Translations under genes and position numbers: made by a program
Origin: an uncultured Saprospiraceae bacterium
GTDB lineage: Bacteria; Bacteroidota; Bacteroidia; Chitinophagales; Saprospiraceae
NCBI GenBank assembly: GCA_905479665.1
Contig: CAJQNM010000137.1
Span: forward strand, 1 to 10,725
Direction: 5' to 3'
Length of the DNA stretch: 10,725 bases
Shown here: in pieces, positions 7,306 to 10,725 of the stretch
Numbering within the stretch: position 1 is the first letter of the stretch
How the letters are laid out: each line of letters opens with the position of its first letter
Notes under the pieces: model-generated
Databases searched by the model: none
Seen by the model: only the letters and a program-made list of their open reading frames with translations
Told to the model about the DNA's origin: nothing

Positions 7306-8640
7306 ATGCGTACTATAATCCTGGGAATTTTCCTGTTGGTCTCGTCGTTCTCAAGTGCTCAAACCGAGCTCCCATACATCTTGCCCGTGAAAGAGCGTGC
7401 AGCAGTGATCGATGAGATCCTGGAAGATCGCATGGACAATCTTCTTCCACAACTCATGCGCCGATCTGGCTTGGATATGTGGGTGATCATCTCCCGAGAG
7501 TACAATGAAGATCCGGTCATGCGCACCATGTTGCCGAGTACCTGGCTCAATGCTCGCCGTCGCACCATCATGGTGTTTTATGATCCTGGCAATGAGGCAC
7601 CCATTGAGAAAGTGGCCATCGCACGCTATGCGGTAGGGAGACTATTGCAAGGTGCGTGGGATATTGATGTGTATCCCGATCAGTGGGAAGCGCTGGTTTC
7701 CCTTATTGAAGAGAAGAATCCTCAAAAAATCGGGATCAACACCTCCGATTATTTCGGACTGGCAGATGGCTTAGTACACACAGAATATGAGAGCATGATG
7801 GAAAAGCTGCCAGAGGCCTTTCATGATCGGGTCGTTTCTGCCGAAAAACTCGCGATTGCCTGGCTGGAAACCCGCTCGCAAAAAGAGCTGGCTATGTATC
7901 CTATGATTTGTCGGATGGGTCATTCCATTTTGCAGGAAGGACTATCCGAAAAAATTATCCACCCCGGTATCACCAGCACCGATGACGTCGTGTGGGCATT
8001 GCGCCAACGGGTTAGTGATCTAGGCTTGGCTACTTGGTTTCATCCCACGGTCGCTATACAGCGTTACGATCCAGAAAATTTTGATCACCTGCGCACGTTT
8101 TCGAAAAGGCCGGACGAGCGAATCATTATGCCTGGAGATCTACTGCACGTTGACTTTGGAATCACCTACTTGCGACTCAACACCGATCAGCAGCAGCATT
8201 TTTACGTGCTAAAACCTGGCGAGGCCGATGTGCCAGAATACCTAAAGCTCGCCTTTGAGAAAGCAAATCGTCTGCAGGACATATTAGTGAGCAACTTTAC
8301 CGAGGGACTAAGTGGTAATGAAATTCTACAAACTTCACTTGATCAAGCCAAGGCCGAAGGCATTGTTCCATCAATTTACACCCACCCCATCGGTGTGCAT
8401 GGACATGCGGCAGGGCCAGCGATCGGTATGTGGGATAAACAGGAGGGGGTGAAAGGTACGGGTGACTACATCATGTATCCCAACACAGCCTACAGCATCG
8501 AGTTAAATGCCTCCTCCGAAATCGAAGAATGGGGTAAGATCGTACGAATCATGCTGGAAGAAGACGGGGTGTTTGATGGAGAAAAGTTCCATTTTCTAGA
8601 CGGCAGACAGGAGGAGATTTTGACTATACCTCGTCGATAA
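7306..8640 (+). CDS. Secreted M24-family metallopeptidase (Xaa-Pro aminopeptidase-like)
   Basis: The 444-residue product has a signal peptide, MRTIILGIFLLVSSFSSAQ (1-19), so it probably acts in the periplasm or outside. A creatinase/prolidase-type N-terminal domain (about 30-180) is followed by the 'pita-bread' M24 catalytic domain (about 190-430). The expected dinuclear-metal ligands can be matched: D283 in HVDFG, D294 in NTDQQQ, a His in HPIGVHGHAAGP (360-371), E399 in YSIELN, and a Glu at 418 or 419 in IMLEED. Family members remove N-terminal residues from peptides, often before proline, but the exact specificity cannot be read here. The ATG at 7306 leads straight into the signal peptide; a GTG one codon upstream (7303) is possible. 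It sits 47 bases after the pseudokinase, with no hairpin between, so it could share that transcript. No functional link to signalling is evident. Confidence 0.92.
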   Translation: MRTIILGIFLLVSSFSSAQTELPYILPVKERAAVIDEILEDRMDNLLPQLMRRSGLDMWVIISREYNEDPVMRTMLPSTWLNARRRTIMVFYDPGNEAPIEKVAIARYAVGRLLQGAWDIDVYPDQWEALVSLIEEKNPQKIGINTSDYFGLADGLVHTEYESMMEKLPEAFHDRVVSAEKLAIAWLETRSQKELAMYPMICRMGHSILQEGLSEKIIHPGITSTDDVVWALRQRVSDLGLATWFHPTVAIQRYDPENFDHLRTFSKRPDERIIMPGDLLHVDFGITYLRLNTDQQQHFYVLKPGEADVPEYLKLAFEKANRLQDILVSNFTEGLSGNEILQTSLDQAKAEGIVPSIYTHPIGVHGHAAGPAIGMWDKQEGVKGTGDYIMYPNTAYSIELNASSEIEEWGKIVRIMLEEDGVFDGEKFHFLDGRQEEILTIPRR

Positions 8641-8768
8641 ACAAGTCTGCGCTAAACGCTATCCTAGACATCGATGGGTCGTATCATTTGATTTTTGCGA
8701 TGCATCAGGATTGGTCAAAATGTGGATCACCTATATCCTTAAGAAAATGGGGAACGAATGGCAAGTGG

Positions 8769-9905
8769 TTAAATAGCAATCAGTCGCTCAAGGGCACTTG
8801 TAAGTGTCTCCTCTTTTTTACCAAAACACAATCGAATCAACTTCTGATCTGCTGGTGGATCCGTGTAAAAGACACTCAGCGGTATGGCAGCTACACCGTG
8901 CTCGATCGTCATCGTTTTGACAAATTCTGTATCGAGTGCATTACTGATCTCTGAATAGTCATACAGCTGAAAGTAAGAGCCTTGCGAATCCAGAGCCCGA
9001 TATCTACTTTTTGTCATCCCTTGCTCCAGCTGATTCTTTTTCTTTTCGAAGAATTCTGGTAACTGCAGATATGTAGATGGGTCTGCCATGTACTCGGCAA
9101 TAGCAAGTTGTGCCGGTTTAAAAACAGTGAAGACCGTATACTGGTGTGCCTTGCGAAACTCGGCCGTCAAGTGCGGAGGAGCAACACAATACCCGATACG
9201 CCAACCCGTGGCATGAAATGTTTTGCCGAAAGAGTAGCACGCAAAACTGTTGCGATATAAATCCGGGTAGCGCAACACACTTTCATGTCTTGCACCAAAG
9301 GTGATGTGCTCATATACCTCGTCACTTAAGACATAAATTCCTGTTTCTGCCACTATTTGCTGCAAGGCAAGTAGATCGTCGGGACCAAAGATTTTTCCGA
9401 TCGGGTTGTGAGGAGTATTGATAATGATGAGCCTCGTGCGGTCGGTGATGAGTGCTCGGATGGCCGACCAGTCGCGGGCAAAATCAGGCCCCTGTAGTTG
9501 ATGCACCACCGGTACGCCCTTGTTTAATAAAACTGCGGGTCGGTACAGATCGTAGGCGGGTTCTAAAATAATGACTTCATCCCCTGGATGCACCAACGTA
9601 GTGATCGCGGTGTAGATGGCCTCGCAACCTCCACTCGTGATCGTGATTTCTTGCAAAGGGTCAACTTCCAGTTCGTAGACGTTCTTAATTTTCTCGGCCA
9701 ATACCATCAGCAATTCTGAGCACCCTCGCATGGGCGGATATTGGTTATTTCCAGCGAGCATTTTTTGATGCACCAGATCGATCAGCTTTTCGTCAGGCAT
9801 GAAATCAGGAAATCCTTGCGATAGATTTATTGCCTCATACTCCGTCGCAAGAGCAGACATGATGGTAAAAATAGTGGTGCCCATGTTGGGCAATTTACTT
9901 TCCAT
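8769..9905 (-). CDS. Class I/II PLP-dependent aminotransferase, methionine/kynurenine aminotransferase-like
   Basis: This 378-residue cytoplasmic enzyme has the fold-type I aminotransferase signatures in order. They are INLSQGFPDF (26-35), QYPPMRGCSEL (55-65), ITSGGCEAIY (89-98), NTPHNPIGK (163-171, with Asn167), LSDEVYEH (193-200, with Asp195 contacting the PLP pyridine nitrogen) and SFGKTFHATGWRIGY (225-239, with PLP-binding Lys228). The carboxylate-binding Arg is R358 in LIRLCFGK. The SQGFPDF opening and SFGKTFHATGWRIGY fit the YbdL (methionine aminotransferase) and kynurenine/glutamine transaminase K group, which use methionine, aromatic amino acids or glutamine; the actual substrate cannot be fixed from sequence. 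The length is normal for the group. It is the last gene of the minus-strand operon, starting six bases after the dehydratase stop, and it faces the M24 gene tail to tail. Confidence 0.93.
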   Translation of the reverse strand: MESKLPNMGTTIFTIMSALATEYEAINLSQGFPDFMPDEKLIDLVHQKMLAGNNQYPPMRGCSELLMVLAEKIKNVYELEVDPLQEITITSGGCEAIYTAITTLVHPGDEVIILEPAYDLYRPAVLLNKGVPVVHQLQGPDFARDWSAIRALITDRTRLIIINTPHNPIGKIFGPDDLLALQQIVAETGIYVLSDEVYEHITFGARHESVLRYPDLYRNSFACYSFGKTFHATGWRIGYCVAPPHLTAEFRKAHQYTVFTVFKPAQLAIAEYMADPSTYLQLPEFFEKKKNQLEQGMTKSRYRALDSQGSYFQLYDYSEISNALDTEFVKTMTIEHGVAAIPLSVFYTDPPADQKLIRLCFGKKEETLTSALERLIAI

Positions 9906-9911
9906 ATAGGG

Positions 9912-10163
9912 TCAGTGCTGATACTTTTGGTAGAGGCCTTCGATTTCTTGCGCTAAATCATGGTCTTTCTGGGTGACTACATTTCCAGCATCGTGTGTAT
10001 TGAGATGTATCTCGACTGTATTGTACACATTAGACCACCATGGATGGTGATTGGCACGCTCTGCACAGATCGCTACCTCAGTCATAAATGCAAAAGCCTC
10101 TTGAAAGTCTTTAAACTTTAATTCGGCCTGCAATTTGTCGTCTTTTTCTATAAACATATTCAT
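9912..10163 (-). CDS. phhB: Pterin-4a-carbinolamine dehydratase (4a-hydroxytetrahydrobiopterin dehydratase)
   Basis: The 83-residue protein is close to the usual length of bacterial PhhB/DCoH-type enzymes. These dehydrate 4a-hydroxytetrahydropterin, the by-product of aromatic amino acid hydroxylases, and so recycle the pterin cofactor. The signature is clear: ANHHPWWSNVYNTVEIHL (37-54) with the active-site His pair H39-H40, then THDAGNVVTQKDHDLA (56-71) with the third active-site His H57 and the conserved acidic position near D67. The start is the ATG at 10163; a second in-frame ATG lies two codons on (10157). The gene begins three bases after the M42 peptidase stop and ends six bases before the aminotransferase start. 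The three are thus almost certainly one transcript. No aromatic hydroxylase gene is visible in the window. Confidence 0.95.
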   Translation of the reverse strand: MNMFIEKDDKLQAELKFKDFQEAFAFMTEVAICAERANHHPWWSNVYNTVEIHLNTHDAGNVVTQKDHDLAQEIEGLYQKYQH

Positions 10164-10166
10164 GCT

Positions 10167-10725
10167 TTACAAACTCCAATCGTATGAATCAAGTTCTAGG
10201 CACGCGCGGGTAAGTAATTTGATACTCTCTTCGATGTCGTCCCGATGCACCATCTCAATGCTCTGATGGATGTGCCGCAGGGGAATCGAAATCGCTCCGG
10301 CGATCGATCCATTTGCTCCAGAGCGCTGTATGCCAGCCGTGTCGGTGCCCCCTGCTGTAAGTATCTCTGGTTGCCATTTTATTTTTTCCTGTTCTGCTTG
10401 CTCTTTGAGGTATCCGACCATGCGATAGTCGCAAATAGTAGAGCCATCCATAATCTTTATCGCAGTGCCTCCACCCAATTTTGTCACCATTTCAAAAGGC
10501 TGAGCGCCCGGGACATCAAAAGCAATGGTCACGTCGAGACCCAGACCAAAATCAGGATTGATGTGACCGGCTGAAGCGATGGCCCCTCGCAGACCAACCT
10601 CTTCCTGAACGGTGAAGACAGCATAAATGTCGTGCGGAACTTGTTGCTCTTTGAGCCTCGTGAGCGCCTCAATGAGGATAAAAACAGACACGCGATTATC
10701 GAGCGATTTTCCATTCACACAATGG
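10167..10725 (-). CDS. M42-family metallo-aminopeptidase (C-terminal part; cut by window edge)
   Basis: About 185 C-terminal residues of an M42 (glutamyl/tetrahedral aminopeptidase, 'cellulase M'-like) enzyme are visible; the reading frame stays open to position 10725, so the N-terminus lies outside. A GTG at 10718-10716 is internal, because the frame continues upstream through Cys and His codons and the domain is already under way. Visible motifs are GKSLDNRVS with the bridging metal-ligand Asp, FTVQEEVGLRGA with the catalytic Glu and adjacent ligand Glu, AFDVPG with a ligand Asp, TAGGTDTAGIQRSGANG, and SIPLRHIHQSIEMVHRDDI with the C-terminal ligand His. Family members form large dodecameric cytoplasmic complexes that trim peptides from the N-terminus. 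The gene is the upstream member of the operon with the dehydratase and aminotransferase. Confidence 0.94.
   Translation of the reverse strand, partial: HCVNGKSLDNRVSVFILIEALTRLKEQQVPHDIYAVFTVQEEVGLRGAIASAGHINPDFGLGLDVTIAFDVPGAQPFEMVTKLGGGTAIKIMDGSTICDYRMVGYLKEQAEQEKIKWQPEILTAGGTDTAGIQRSGANGSIAGAISIPLRHIHQSIEMVHRDDIEESIKLLTRACLELDSYDWSL

Noticed and set aside
8688..8954. Plus-strand 88-codon open frame starting TTG
   Set aside because: Most of it is antisense to the aminotransferase C-terminus and it has no recognisable motif. Only the first part, outside the aminotransferase, was kept as a weak relic idea.
10716..10718. GTG as the true start of the M42 peptidase
   Set aside because: The frame continues to the window edge and M42 proteins have well over 100 residues before the GKSLDNR motif, so this codon is internal.

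Overview
The window looks like chromosomal DNA of a Bacteroidota bacterium, perhaps a marine Cytophagia or Saprospiria relative; the lineage is inferred from content only. The signs are TPR-containing sensor kinases with HisKA_3-type cores next to a NarL/LuxR-type response regulator, signal peptides ending in ..SFGQ, ..AFGQ or ..SSAQ, a secreted protein with tail-fibre-like 'GxGTxxPxAKL' repeats, and mostly weak Shine-Dalgarno signals. No tRNA, rRNA, insertion sequence or CRISPR array was seen.

Layout. (1) Positions 1-434, minus strand: the N-terminal 144 residues of the adenine glycosylase MutY, cut by the window edge. It diverges from (2) a ComF-family phosphoribosyltransferase-like protein at 586-1266, followed 58-94 bases later, depending on the start used, by (3) a NarL/LuxR-type response regulator at about 1361-1987. 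(4) A perfect 8-2-8 palindrome (1994-2011) lies between the regulator and (5) a secreted, repeat-containing structural-type protein (2098-3288), which ends in a clear hairpin terminator (3320-3357). (6) Two tandem TPR sensor kinase homologues follow, 3368-5302 and 5306-7258, three bases apart. The first is a complete HisKA_3/HATPase_c kinase. The second keeps the same architecture but has lost the phosphoacceptor His, the N-box Asn and the G-box glycines, so it is a pseudokinase by sequence. (7) A secreted M24-family metallopeptidase (7306-8640) closes the plus-strand block. (8) A compact minus-strand operon enters from the right edge: M42 aminopeptidase (partial), pterin-4a-carbinolamine dehydratase and a class I aminotransferase of the methionine/kynurenine type, with gaps of 3 and 6 bases.

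How they may work together. The response regulator, palindrome, secreted protein, active kinase and pseudokinase could form one two-component locus: the kinase pair senses through periplasmic TPRs, the active member phosphorylates the regulator, and the pseudokinase modulates it, perhaps as a heterodimer partner. The palindrome has the 7-2-7 geometry of NarL-type operators and sits at an activator-like distance upstream of the secreted protein gene. This wiring is inference from gene order and motif form. The minus-strand operon suggests peptide breakdown and amino-acid catabolism.
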